Positions 47,804-60,316 of a DNA stretch of 64,000 bases are shown here, piece after piece. The stretch comes from Lutraria lutraria. Its lineage: Eukaryota; Mollusca; Bivalvia; Venerida; Mactridae. The position numbers and the translations under genes are program-made. How positions within the stretch are numbered: position 1 is the first letter of the stretch; every line of letters starts with the position of its first letter. A model generated the notes under the pieces. That model had not been told where the DNA came from. It saw only the letters and a list, made by a program, of their open reading frames with translations, and ran no database searches. The stretch lies in assembly GCA_964023205.1 (NCBI GenBank), contig OZ026844.1:5392840-5456839 (forward strand). The letters run 5' to 3'.

Positions 47804-50171
47804 AATGAGAGCAGATTACTATACTTTTTCGAGGAGTCATGTAGTGGCATGATCGAAATTTAGAGCTCACCAAATTTGGGTAAATATGGAAAATGACTTC
47901 CACTTTAAGAACCAATAGGAACGAAGCATGTACAGGTACGTAGATTTGATATATATTGCAAGAAGGGTAAACCTATATCAGATTGCGGCACAGTAAAAAC
48001 TGATAAAAGTATTATCAATGGAAAAATACTTCCTGGGTCAAATTGATTGCATTTTGTTCATACATATCTCAATATAATATACTTTCTGGTAGAGCATGAT
48101 TTAGCCAAAGATGCCATACAAAAGCTATCAGTATGAATAATTGGTAAAGAGATACATAATAAATTATATGTATAGACATTGTATAGAAAGCAAGATAGAT
48201 TCTAACATTGAGACAATCATTCTGTGACATTAATCTTATAAACTTCCCATGTCAATAGAAACAGATACACTCTGGACAGAAACATAAATGGATTAGCTCA
48301 CTGTGCTTAGAAAACTTATTCCTTAATAATAGTATACATGTATCTATACACAATACAATACTGGTTAATGGAAGGTCGCAGCCTTGTTCTGTAGTCCTTG
48401 CAACCAATGTGGAAGTGTACGTTAGAACTGGTAAGAATACAGTCCAGGAAAACTGGTTTGGTGAATTGGCCGAAACGAAACTGGTAAATAATAGAATTAG
48501 CAAGACAAGAACATGATATTTACATGTACAAAAGTACCAGAATAATCTTGATAACACTTCTTTAGGGTAACTGTACTATACAACTACCAGGTAATATTCC
48601 GTCATAAAGAGAGCTCAGCCATCAGGCTTTCAGAGGTTAATCCAATATACAGGTATGGAGAATTTGATTTGATCTTTTTTTTTCAATGTATAATTATATC
48701 TAACAATAATGATAAATGTGAGATACTCATGCAGAAATAGTAACCCGAAGTTCAATTAATACTGATACATCAGACTTTGGAAGACTTTCACATTTTGCAT
48801 CAAATATTATATTATTCATAATGATAATGTATGAATAGAAAGTATACAATATTGTTTTGTGAACTTTGTATTCTAAATGTGTCAATAATCTTATTACAAT
48901 AATCGAACAAATGAATTTTAGATCAGACTTCTATCATTTTTAACTACTTTAATTACAAATGTAAGTAATTAATTGAATGCCTGTATTTTGTCAGATCTGT
49001 TACAAGGGCAAGAACCTAACAAACATGTTCAGAGGAGATGGGGGTGTTCACCAACAAAAAAACTTGATGTTGTGATTTTAGGGGAACCAGGGGAGAATAG
49101 GGATGTTCAACAAAGTATTTTAATTTTGTGATTCTTAGGGAACCAGTCTACAATTGGTCAGCTCTAACTTTATTTTTATCCTGTATGGCTATGGGTTTTA
49201 TGGTGTTACAACTATACAATAATGATGTGAATAATTACATTAGAAGATAGAGTTATCTGTTATAGGACTAAAATAATTCTGATAATAATTAATGATGTAG
49301 AACAGTTTTATCAGACACCTGTAAGAGGTAACCCTATCATGGCTAGTACTTGTATACTGTTTCATCTCATACACACCTCATTTCCTTACAATTTATACAG
49401 AAATCTATTCTCATCAAGAAGGCAATAGTTCAGAATGTGTTCCATCAAGTCACAGTTATTGTAAGTTTATAACAAGATACTTTCATCTTAGACTGGCTTC
49501 TAAACTATAGCCACATATTTAACACTTTGTCCCATAGATGGCCATCAGCCTAGCACACTATAGTGATAGTGTATAATGCTAATAAATGCCCTACAAGGAT
49601 TAAAAACACATTATCTTCCTGTTTGAAAAGAATTAATGAAATCAAGAATTTTTCTTGAACTTTTCTTGCACACTTCATGAATTGTTCATGAAGTAACTGT
49701 TTGACAGGGGTTAATGCGCTAAAGCGACTATTTGACAGGGGTTAATGCGCTAACTTAAATCTAGGTTCTAAAAATAAATGTATTCATAAATATAAAACAT
49801 AAAATAAAAATGCTGACTTCAGCACTTTTCACTGCATCTGAAGCTGAGAGGTACAGAAAACATTTGGTAAAAATTCACAGTTTTTAGAATCTAATCGTGA
49901 TTGCATTCATGATGAATCATAGAGATTTGAATAAGAAAGTGGAGTTGTTATACACTATACTTCAAATTTGATAGAGATCTCATTTTTCAAAAGGAGAACA
50001 CTTAACAAGAATGTATCAAATGATGCCACTGAAGCTAAATATTGAAATATGGTATAATGGTATTAGCAATACTGTCTGTTAGATTATTGTAGCAGTGTCA
50101 CTTAACACTACAATATAAGAAGGGTGGACAATAAACAGAAGTTGACCTTAGCCACAATAGTCTACTTATTT
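47804..50171. other. No gene seen; scattered repeat fragments
   Basis: Contains a SINE-like fragment near 48360-48480 (GTCCAGGAAAACTGGTTTGGTG, resembling part of 52878-53080) and a TTCATGAA-type repeat with a duplicated TTTGACAGGGGTTAATGCGC at 49705-49752. No convincing exon. Confidence 0.45.
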
Positions 50172-50501
50172 CAGGGATTTTTTGGGGGCGATTTTATAGC
50201 CGAAATTCGGTCATATTCCCAATGGAAAATAGTATCTTTTTTTCCCAATTTACATACAAAAATTCCCAATAAAAAAAAACATTTTTTTTATTTTTTTTTT
50301 ATAACTTTTGTAAGTTCATTAACATCACTATTGGTAGTAAATACCTTATTCTGCTTCTGCTCTATGGGAGAATAAGTAGAATAAGTTGAACATTGCCAAA
50401 ATTGTAGTTATACATTTTTCCCAATTTTGATTAAAACACTGCGAAAATTCCCAATCCCAAGGGTATGGGTCATATTCCCAAAATACCGAGAAAAAACCCT
50501 G
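50172..50501. mobile_element. MITE with CAGGG-type ends
   Basis: About 330 bp between CAGGGATTTTTTGGGGG and GAGAAAAAACCCTG. The inside repeats ATTCCCAAT-type sequence in both orientations. Resembles hAT-type CAGGG ends, but no 8-bp duplication is visible. A comparable structure is at 56848-57244. Confidence 0.6.
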
Positions 50502-50515
50502 ATTTATCTGATGTT

Positions 50516-51525
50516 TAACGGCCCATTCGTCAGCTATGATAATTTCAGAGCCACTCAAGAGAGAGAGGAGAGATAAGATACGAGGGGTATTTGAAAAGTA
50601 TTAATCAGTCTAAATTTTTACCGTTATTCAGACAAGTATTATACATGTATAGAAAGATTAGACTCTCCTCTACATGTATGTGCATGAAAACCTCGGGATA
50701 AACTTACACAGTGAATAAAATTTTCACTTGAACCAACTACAGTTATGTACTACACTGCGATTCAAAATAGCGGACAAGGTGTACAATTTCCAAGAAGAGC
50801 AAAGAGCACATTGTAAAGTTTGTGCATTGCTTGGCTTTGCCGCATTTGATAATAAAGCATCATGTATGCACTATTTTTTGATTGCCAGGGAATTCAATTG
50901 TGGCTAGAGTTTCTTTGCAAGACGGCAGGAAAGTCAAGGGAGTCTTTTACCGAGATTCGGTTCTTTCAGATGTTGTTGAGCACTATGCTACAGCCTGTCC
51001 ACGTACCATTGTGCGCAGAATCAATCTCCTCCATGACAGTGCACCTGCATATAAATCAACCATGGTTCTTTCTTACCTTAGCGACAATAATATTGAAACT
51101 TTACCACATCCCCATACAGTCCTGATCTTGCTTCATGTGAATTTTGGTTAAACCCATACATAAAAAATTACATGAGAGGTCGCTGCTTCAAATCTCATCA
51201 TGCTGTCGGCAGCATGCTTTTCCAGTGCCTAAGCACTATACCTAAAGAAGCCTTCCGTAATGCATTTTCTGAGTGGATACGGCTTCTCGAAAAGTGCATA
51301 AGAGTAAAGGAGGAATACTTAAAAGGGTTGGACTCACCATTTACACAGAAATATTCCGCATACAACTACAGTGCCGCACTGATGAATACTTTACAAATGC
51401 CCCTTGTACAGGAGAAACGGGCAAGTATATCCCAAAAATAGTGACTGGTTATTGAATTACAAGCCAGAGACCAAACAATCATGTAACTACTAGCCCACAG
51501 TGACTCCTTTAAGGTTAAGGGTTTT
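50516..51525 (-). mobile_element. SINE family S3 split by a mariner insertion
   Basis: The distal SINE part (GCTATGATAATTTCAGAGCC, GAGAGATAAGATA) is at 50516-50580 and the tRNA-like head (minus strand GTGGGCTAGTAGTTACATGA) at about 51449-51525. In the intact copy at 16520-16684 these parts are continuous, so the mariner copy landed in an existing SINE at TA. Confidence 0.7.
50581..51448 (+). pseudogene. Degraded mariner-like transposase
   Basis: The left end CGAGGGGTATTTGAAAAGTA is typical of a mariner inverted repeat after a TA. Coding remnants begin near 50757 (KVYNFQEEQRAHCKVCALLG). They continue with SIVARVSLQDGRKVKGVFYR, LLHDSAPAYKS, then LPHP. A one-base deletion at about 51111-51114 follows, and the frame resumes with YSPDLASCEFW and a conserved C-terminal part (IPKEAFRNAFSEWIR). 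The spacing from the HD aspartate to the CE glutamate is 34 residues; mariner usually has Asp there. The start codon is mutated, stops and a probable internal deletion are present, and the right inverted repeat is not recognisable. It is not functional. Confidence 0.85.
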
Positions 51526-52028
51526 ATAGGGACACATTAAAGTGACCCATACATTTAGGTTAGCATCAACAGATGAAAAAGTTAATAATTTGGCCAGTCT
51601 TTGACAGTTTTCATACTCATTATTCAAGAAAAAACATCTGTAAGACTTTTCATTCATAACAGGAAATACATTATACCATACCACACACCAATATGAGAAG
51701 AAAAACTCTCGGACTTAAATATCAAAGTGATGCTAAGATAAAACAGTCTACTTTTTTAGGGGAAGTCCTACAGCATGGACAGAAAACATTAATGCATGGA
51801 TATAAATATTTACTTGAAGATAAAGTACGGATAATCTGCTTTTAAAGATAAGTAATAACTGTTGATGGGCCACCAATAGAAATTTACAGAATATTTTATT
51901 GACCAATCAGATGAAGTGTATAAGATAAAAGTATTCTTGACTACCTTCATAAAGCTCTGGGTGTTAATAGGACTTTATATACATCTCTGAAATTATTCAT
52001 TGCTTTGATGGGTGGGCACAGTAATAAT
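51526..52028. other. No feature recognised
   Basis: AT-rich sequence without repeats or exons that I can identify. Confidence 0.4.
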
Positions 52029-52205
52029 CAAAGTACTGAAAGTACTCATGAAAACTGAACTAAAATAGACTTGCACGGCAACATGGAACGCTAACAAGAT
52101 TAACAACTGCATGGTGGGTGTAGAAAAATGTAATACTTTGATCCGCAACAAAATTCATAAATGCCAAGTGAGTGAAGGCTATGGAAAGCTGAACTACCGT
52201 CCAGT
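52029..52205 (+). repeat. Dispersed repeat family E, copy 4
   Basis: CAAAGTACTGAAAGTACTCA through CATGGTGGGTGTAGAAAAAT and TTTGATCCGCAACAAAATTC to CCAGTTTC. Confidence 0.75.
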
Positions 52206-52299
52206 TTCTCAAAACAGTAAAGATTTTGTAATTTGAGGAGTACCCGGTACATGCAGAATGCATCATGTTATCAATGCAAAGATACATTCAAATGTGTGT

Positions 52300-52516
52300 A
52301 AGGTGCCATCACAGAATAAAGGCCACCATGTGAATAAAGGCCATCATGTGAATAAAGGCCACCATGTGAATAAAGGCCATCATGTGAATAAAGGCCATTC
52401 TTTTAAAAGCCATCATTGATTATTTAGAACAAAATGACCTTGAAATAAAGGCAACCTGTAAACAAAGGTCACATTTAGTCACTCCCAATGGTGGCCTTTA
52501 TTCACAAGTTTGAGTA
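52300..52516. mobile_element. MITE family A, copy 10 with internal expansion
   Basis: A family A element whose GAATAAAGGCCACCATGT segment (about 19 bp) has expanded to four or five tandem copies. The right end CACAAGTTTGAGTAG is weak and the left end is eroded. Confidence 0.7.
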
Positions 52517-52877
52517 GAACTTTTAGGACAAACAAAATCATTTCTGATCAATACTTATCCTCAAGTTGTGTTTTAATTACTATAAAATCTGCCGTAATCA
52601 AAGGCTGCATTTCCAAATACAAAACTGTCTAAAACAAATCAATGTTATGTTCACTTCTTCAGCACACTGAACATTATATTCACTGGTACTGGTATTAGTT
52701 TTCTGAAATCAGTTACAGGACTGACTGCTGACTGACTGATTATGGTTCACAAAATTTGTAATCAGACAAAAAATACAAATGTAAAGCAAAAAAAAGTAAC
52801 AGAATGACGAGCAGATAATATATCATATATATTTGCATCACAGAAATGTTAAATGACTTCATATCAATGTAACCTCT

Positions 52878-53080
52878 CACTGATAGAGGGTCGTGGGTTT
52901 GAGCTCTGCTACTGACCATGTCGTTTAATGGGAGAAAGTAGGCAGTTGCTTACGTAGATAGGAGTCTAGTGCTTGTTCTTCCCAGGAACGTTGGTTTGGT
53001 GAACTGCACATGTACGCCTCATATGACTCTGACTGTTGAAAAGGGGCGTAAAACTCAATATAAACAAATTTATAAGCAAA
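52878..53080 (+). mobile_element. SINE with GTAAAACTC tail
   Basis: CACTGATAGAGGGTCGTGGG then TTTGAGCTC (B-box-like). The body includes GGAACGTTGGTTTGGTGAAC, the end is GGGGCGTAAAACTCAATATA then AACAAA. The start is probably truncated. Confidence 0.65.
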
Positions 53081-53748
53081 CAAAACCAGATATATGGGAC
53101 GATTTGTTAAATTGTACTTGATTATAAGTAGGAAAGTTGTAGTATACTAGTATTTCAGTATATCGCTGTCACTTATACTTGTACCACAGCAAGAGGGTTT
53201 GAGATGGCACTTTTCAGAATTTAGATAAAATCTTTCCAAATAAGATTTTTTACAATTACAGTTATATTATTTAATATAAGTTGACTGTCATTTTCTGGGT
53301 CTATTCAACCTGTGGGCTGCAGAATATTTGAATTACGGCTTGTTCTTCAATCCTTTTAATAAAATACAACTACAATAGACTTGCAATTTCAAAGTATGTC
53401 TACTTGAATTCTGAAAACTCTGAAAGCTGATTTTACTTTATCTCATAAGGCCAGTGTTATGTACTGCATAACTTATTCCCCTTCAGAATAGAACAGAACA
53501 GATACTTCTTGAACTGTTCTTTCATAGTTCATGACTACATGTATCTCATAAAGTATAAGCTATTTGACATGGGATGTAGCCTGTCCCAGACTCACTTTAC
53601 CTATCATCAAAAGTGGCTGGGCAATATGTACACAGCCCAAATTATTAGCTAAAAGACTATGTCATACAGATTATATTATACAGACTTTGAGAATCACATA
53701 TATTTCACTTAGTATGATATCAAAGGTTATATATATAATGGTAATATA

Positions 53749-53908
53749 CAGTACAACCTCTCCAGAGCGACCCTCTGTAGAGCAACAACACCTTCAAAAT
53801 TTCCCTAAGCTGATATTTACTATAAATTTAGCCTCTGTAGAGCAACAACCTCCAAACAACGGCCAATATTTGCAGCTCCCACTGGGTGTTGTTCAACAGA
53901 GGTAGTAC
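53749..53908. mobile_element. MITE family B, copy 3
   Basis: CAGTACAACCTCTCCAGAGC to CAACAGAGGTAGTACT. An internal GTAGAGCAACAACCTCC is present. Confidence 0.75.
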
Positions 53909-54268
53909 TTTATATGTAACAGTTATATACATGTACATGTATAACTACAAGCAATCAAACTACATTTGTACAAGTGATTGATCTAACCTTATGTTAACAT
54001 AATACTTGACAAAACATGAACTTACATTGTTAACCAACAGATAAGTATCACAAGGAAATAAGCAAGGAAGATTATTTCAACGGATGTCAATCATTTCAAG
54101 TTTCAGAATTCAGAAAATGCAATAATTATTCTAAGATACAGATTTGAACAAAAAACATTTGAAAACGAAACCAGATGAAAAAGCTTTACAATTTATTAAA
54201 ACAAGAATTAAATTTTATTTAACAAACTCTGGAAATCAAAGAAATAGAACTTTGTTTAACTACATGTA

Positions 54269-54443
54269 CAGTGCAACCTCTCCAAGGCAACACCCTTTTG
54301 GAGTATCGAAATAATGTTATAAATTGGGAGGGAGTTGCTCTAGAGATGTTAAATTAAAAGTCAAATTGTGCAGTGGGAAATAATCATGCTGATGTAGAAG
54401 GAAGGTTGTTGCCCGTGAGAGGGCCGCTCTGGAGAGGTTGTAC
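54269..54443. mobile_element. MITE family B, copy 4
   Basis: CAGTGCAACCTCTCCAAGGC to GGAGAGGTTGTAC. About 175 bp. Confidence 0.75.
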
Positions 54444-54969
54444 TACATACATGTATGAGAACTGTCTGACAGGTTTCAGAAGAAAACCAAATACTAGCAA
54501 GCAGACTAGAAATATTCTGTACAAAATTATTGAAATTTCCAACATTTGGGGAAATATATATATAATTTGAAAAAAAAAATTCATGTATACATTTATTACC
54601 TCTCATTTGGTTAAATTTTCAGAAATCCAGCTCAAATCCAAAAAATCAGTCACCTGCACACAGATTTTTTAGAAAAAACTTGTATTTTTTGTCCTTTATC
54701 ACAAACATAAATAAAACAGTGTATCATGTAATTCTAGTACACCAGTTCAATGACATTGAATACTAGTGTATGGATCAACTAACCTTAAATGATATACTTA
54801 CAGGGACATTTACCTATCATCCAGTAACCAAGTAGATTGTACTTGGTCAAATCACCACCACTAAGAGGCTGAAAACATTAGGTCTCCATTTATTCTCAGT
54901 TCATTGAACTATTTAGAGTGCATAACAATGAAGCAGCTCTTTAGAATTGACCACAAAATATTTGTAACA

Positions 54970-55144
54970 CAGTGCAACCTTTCCAAAGCAACATATTTTG
55001 GGAGAAGCAAAATTATGTTGTTGTTGAGAGGCTGTTGCTCTAGAGAGGTTAAATTAAAAGTTAGATCTTGCAACAGGGACAATCATGCTGTTGTTGAAGG
55101 GAGGTTGTTGCTCATGAGAAGGCCACTCGGGAGGGGTTGTACAG
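54970..55144. mobile_element. MITE family B, copy 5
   Basis: CAGTGCAACCTTTCCAAAGC to GGAGGGGTTGTACAG. Similar in structure and orientation to copy 4, 0.7 kb away. Confidence 0.75.
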
Positions 55145-56847
55145 TACATTTTTAGTTGTTTTTTTTTCATCTTTTGTGAAAAGGTGGCTTGGCCATTTGA
55201 AAGGTGAAATACTGCATCTTGAAGGAAAAAAGAGAAATATCAAAATGACAATGTATACATATCTTCCCGACATTTAAACTTCAACAGATAATAACCTGGA
55301 TGGTTATTGATTTTTTTTCAAGAAAAATCAATTCAAATGGAAGGAATTTTTTAAAATGTAAAAACACCACACAATAAACCAAAAATGAGGAAGAGAAATT
55401 TAAGAGTCTTTAAACAATATTTTTGGTATAAAAAAGTAGAAATTTTGTATTTTGATGTAATGATAGATACTGCTTTAAAACGTACACCTGAGACTTCCTT
55501 TCAAGCACGCAATAAGGATAATATGATCCTTTGTAAGATTCTCGGTATATCAAAAAATGTACACTTGTTTCAAATTTGAATATACAATAAAAACAATAAA
55601 ACTAATATGCCAGGTCCGGACCTGCGTTTAACAGAAATTCAGGCATATTCCTGAAAACTTCCACCCCTGAATATATACATGTACATGATTGTACAGTATC
55701 CTAGAGACATAAAGATGGACATGCAGGAAGACTAATAGACTTCATACATTGGATTGATAGCTCAAGTTACTTCTACTAATGATGATATATTTTATTTCAC
55801 AATTTATTTAATACAGACACAAATTTACTGATTATCTCTACATGGTGAAGTTAAATGTACCTGGCTAATGTAATGGAAACTTTAAGTTTAAACTCTGAGA
55901 AAACCTGAAGATTTAATCTAACAGTTAAAAAGACATTAATTTACACTTCGATCCAACACACCAACTATACTATAAAGGATCATGCTACAAAAATAAGTTA
56001 CATTTCACATGTGATTTTCTTTGAGTTAAGTTATTCAGACAAAAATGATGTAATTTGGAAGTTTATTACAGCCTTTATAATATTATAAAGAAGTCACAAT
56101 TTTTCATAAATTTCTCATAACAAGTAGGGGTATTAACTAGATGTGTTTTCATTAGACATCAAAAGTGGAGGGTTAAATATGACCCTTGGATGTTAATAAT
56201 TTGTAATAATTTAATGAGTCAACAAAATTTCTAACAATTGTAATAGCAAATTTGACCCTTATGTACATTTCTCAAGTCAGATTCTTTACTTTACTAATTT
56301 TAAGGGTCAAAATGCCATTTTAAGGGTGAAATGAAAGCCCTGACTGTGGTGAGGGCATTATAATACATAGATACACAAATAGTTTGTATAAGGATAATAC
56401 ATATCTGATATTATGTCATATTTTTTATTTTGAAGGGTACATGGCTGTATAAGGTAAGAAATGAATTTATAAATACATGTAATTACTGTATAAAAAAGAA
56501 ACAAATACTATAAATTTAAGTTGATGCTAAAATGAACAAGGAACAGTAATAACATTAAATAATACATGTACATGTACCATGCAGCATTCTATAAACTTGA
56601 TACTTGCTTACATCACTAACTAACAATAGTGAAAATCTCATATTAAATCTGTGGTTTCAATACATATAATATGATACCACTAAATGCAAATTTTAAGTAG
56701 AGATTATCATTACAGTCATCAGATATATCAGAATGTGTGATTATAATCAGATGGTTATCATGTATGTCCAGGATGAACCGTCCATGAATAAGGAGAAAAT
56801 ATATTTTATTGACTTTAAATTTAATGTAAAAGATCGAGGTTTATAGT
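55145..56847. other. No gene seen
   Basis: AT-rich. An imperfect inverted pair (GGAGGGTTAAATATGACCC near 56166 and GGGTGAAATGAAAGCCCTG near 56325) may bound an old element. A related pair occurs at 57460-57655. Confidence 0.4.
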
Positions 56848-57244
56848 CAGGACCTTTTTTCCTTTTGTAATAGAGGCCAAAATTTGGTGACTTTCCAACT
56901 TTGTAAAAAGGCTCTGTTTTCCCAACTTGGTGAAAGAAATTCCCCAAAATTCAACCCTGAAAATCCCAATTTGAATTGAGAAAATATGATTCTCCCTATA
57001 TTTGTGAATCTATCTCTCACATTCTGGGAGCAAAACTTACATTATTTAGCATTATCTATTGAAATGTTACATAATTTTTTCTATAAAAAGCTTACAATTG
57101 ATAAAAAGTTTTCTTAACTTAACACTGTAGAACATATTCTAACTTGGTTGTCCAACCTTTTCCAAATTTGGCCGAAAAATGCACCATAATTTGCCAATAT
57201 GAAACCCTAAGGCTCCTTTCCAGTTTTCGGAAAAAAAGGCCCTG
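56848..57244. mobile_element. MITE with CAGGNCCTTTTTTCC ends
   Basis: About 397 bp between CAGGACCTTTTTTCC and GGAAAAAAAGGCCCTG. Inside are TTGGTGACTTTCCAACTT and its near inverse GGTTGTCCAACC. Similar in type to 50172-50501. Confidence 0.65.
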
Positions 57245-58794
57245 ATGATTACAATAGAATTGAGTGTATTCTTGCTATAAGCAACACTAACCTGGCACCA
57301 GCAATATCGAGCTATAAGAGAATCATAAATATAATGTTAATTGTTACAATTCTGTTCAGTTTTAGTTTACCCTTGTAAAGATAAGAAAGTTTTCAAATAA
57401 ATGCTTCCCTCTACATCAAAACACAAACGTTGATATCAGTCTAATTATCAGGATTGTTAGAGGGCGCTCCGTAGACTTCAAAAGCTTGGGGGTCAAAATG
57501 ACCATTAGCTGATAGAAATGCGAAGATTTGACATAATTTTCTACTAAAGTAATAGTAAATTTGACCCTTTGGTTCCAATTCTCAAGAGTCAAAAACCTTA
57601 TTTTTCAAATTTCAAGAGTCAAAATGCCATTTCAATAGTCAAAGGAGAGCCCTATGACATAATGTTGGTGTAATTTTACTTTATATTTAGCAGACTTTAA
57701 ATGTAATTTTTTATCAAATTCTGCAGGTTTCTCTCTTAGTAGTACACCTAAACACAAATGTTGATACAATGTACATGTATCACCAAGGCTTGGTAGTTAA
57801 ATAGAAAATCATAATCAGACATAATGTTGAAATAATTTCGTAATACATGATTAAATTTTGTACCTTATAATTATCTAGCAGATAAAATAAAATTTAAAAA
57901 ACATCATTTTTTATATGAAATTCTGCAGGCTTCATTCATACTAACTAAATAATAAACAGTATACAGTTCTTTTTAGTCTCCAGACAAGAAAAATATCAAG
58001 ACAGATGCAAAATCAACACCCAGGAATGTGGCTATATAAATAGATCTGATAGATCTACAGTATGATCAACTGATACATGCATTGTAATCTTGTATTTAAG
58101 ATAAATTTTGATGATAAAGATTTTATAATGAAATATTTGTCAGTTCTACTAATCATTAACTGATATATGCAAATAAAACAGCAAGAGCTGTTTAAATGCC
58201 AGAGACTGCAGTGCTGAAACTTATATGCCATTAATAATTAAGGGCCTTTGATCCTACTGATGCACAATGATTCATTAATTATTGATATTCTATTGTTGAA
58301 ATATTCCTCTGAAATTACAGAAAATAATGAAAGAATCTGGGTTTGTACATTTCAGCCACAAAAAACCCCGCACGCAGGCTCTGAATTATGAATAATTTAT
58401 TTTACTGAGACCAAAAACATTGCGTTCTAATTACAACTGGAATAAAATTTGTTTTTCAACAAATTTATGTCATGTCAAAATTTTTATTTCATAGTTTAAT
58501 GTCACTGAGTTCAGAAATAATCTTATTATCAGAGTTAGTTCTGGTATACATATCTACATAATAATTGATGAATATTTTCATATGTCAAAGTGACATTCAA
58601 ATTTTGAACTGTTGCCCTCGGCCTACTACGTCGTGACAACATCTCGGGACCACAGTTTTGACTGTTACACAAAATTTAATGCCCATGAAAAGCATGTAAC
58701 TGTATACATTTTCCTAATTGTAAATTTGTACAAATATAATCATAATACAGAATGATATGCGTCCTGAATAATGTACAAGAGTTACAACTATATA
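57245..58794. other. No gene seen
   Basis: AT-rich, with one possible old inverted-repeat element (57460-57655, AGAGGGCGCTCC to GGAGAGCCCT). Confidence 0.4.
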
Positions 58795-59594
58795 CAGTAA
58801 AACTCGCTCATAACGAAATACCAGGGGGTATAAAAATTATTTCGCTGTAACCGAGTTTTCATTGTAACCGAGCACACGCTTATAGTGAAATTTCACTGTA
58901 AGTTGCTCACATATAACGAACTTCGTTATAACCTGTATCGGAGGTATAATTCTTCTAGATCTATGTAAATATATGTCATGCAATAAATTAATAGAAAACC
59001 TTGATGCATATGTATTTTATAATAATCTCATATTTGGTATTTAATGTCAGTTGCTTTCGTTTTCGAGATGGCGACCCTTCCATATTTTAACATAAATATT
59101 TCCTGACTGACTGACTAACGCAAACAAAATGAGACTTTTAAAATGTATGCAATTTTATTTTGTAAATCCTTTTCACTCAATAAACATGAAATAATTGACC
59201 GCGAAAACATTGAGAACTTACTCAAACAAAATAATTTAAATTGATACACTCCGGTAATCGGTATTTATCACCCGTGAAAACGCTATTGAATTTCATAACA
59301 ATGGAAAGCTACGGGTCAAAATAATATCCAATACGTAATTATCACGGTCAATAAAAGTTTTTGCTTTGATGTTTGAAAAAAATTAGTTTCATTGTAACCG
59401 AGCATATTTCCTCTAAAACATGATTCTGGGACCAAAAAAATTATTTCACTGTAACCGAGTTTTCACTGTAACCGAGTTCACTGTAACCGTACATTTTTAT
59501 ATAGAATAAAGAAGGCCTCAGCCGGGCCAAAAAAATCGTTTCACTGTAACCGAGTTTTCACTGTAACCGAGTTCGCTGTAAGTGAGTTTTACTG
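58795..59594. mobile_element. 800-bp pogo-like element with CAGTAAAACTC ends
   Basis: Starts CAGTAAAACTCGCTCATAAC and ends AAGTGAGTTTTACTG, flanked by TA duplications (58793-58794, 59595-59596). CTGTAACCGAGTTTTCA-type motifs are reiterated near both ends. No transposase frame, so non-autonomous. The TA target and CAG...CTG ends fit pogo/Tc1-like elements. Confidence 0.8.
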
Positions 59595-59877
59595 TAGTAA
59601 TATACAAAGTTTTAGAGTTGTTCTTCCGCACTATGGGGAAAAACTATACCCATAATAAAAGCTTTCAAAATCACTCTGAGACAGTTGATGATTAATAGTA
59701 TATAGTATTTTGTCATTTATAATATTTTGATGCAGCTTAATCTGAAAATAATATCAGTTTTTGTGCATAAATACTGTACTTACATGTATGTAGGTATCTT
59801 TATTTACTGATTTAGACAGGCCAGTATATATATTTGTTCAGATACTGCTTCAGTTTCTATACAGTGTACATGTACGG

Positions 59878-60308
59878 TAGTGTTGTAAAATCTGACTTGA
59901 AAGAGAATCGATTATCAGATCGAATCGGAAAGGGTGTTTCGATTCACAATCGGAAAATAATCGACAGCAAAAATTTGTATCCTTATTTGACAAACTTATT
60001 TGGTTGTTACTTGTTTGTCATACAATATAAAGTAAGGAAAATCCGTAACACAAAATACTTCTAGACTGATGACCTGAACTTCTCTGGACAAGGGAAAATT
60101 TCACTCAAATTTTCTCAAATAACAGTGACCACCCTTGTTTAAATACACACAATGTCAGTAAGTAGTGGAAAGAAGACAGTTGCTCAAATAACAACGGTGG
60201 TTTCCCTACTTGTGAAGACATCGATTTAACACCACTAACATCGATAGTTGCCGACCTCAACTGTCAACAACGATTATTCGATTATAACCGATTATCGTTA
60301 CATCACTA
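59878..60308. mobile_element. hAT-type MITE with perfect 8-bp duplication
   Basis: 431 bp from TAGTGTTGTAAAATC to GATTATCGTTACATCACTA, flanked by ATGTACGG on both sides (59870-59877 and 60309-60316). The 8-bp duplication and TAGTGNTGTAA ends are characteristic of hAT elements. It carries CGATTATC/CGATTATT motifs near both ends. Confidence 0.88.
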
Positions 60309-60316
60309 ATGTACGG

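Noticed and set aside
53564..53905. 113-residue plus-strand open frame
   Set aside because: Its second half is MITE family B sequence; no domain or splice context.
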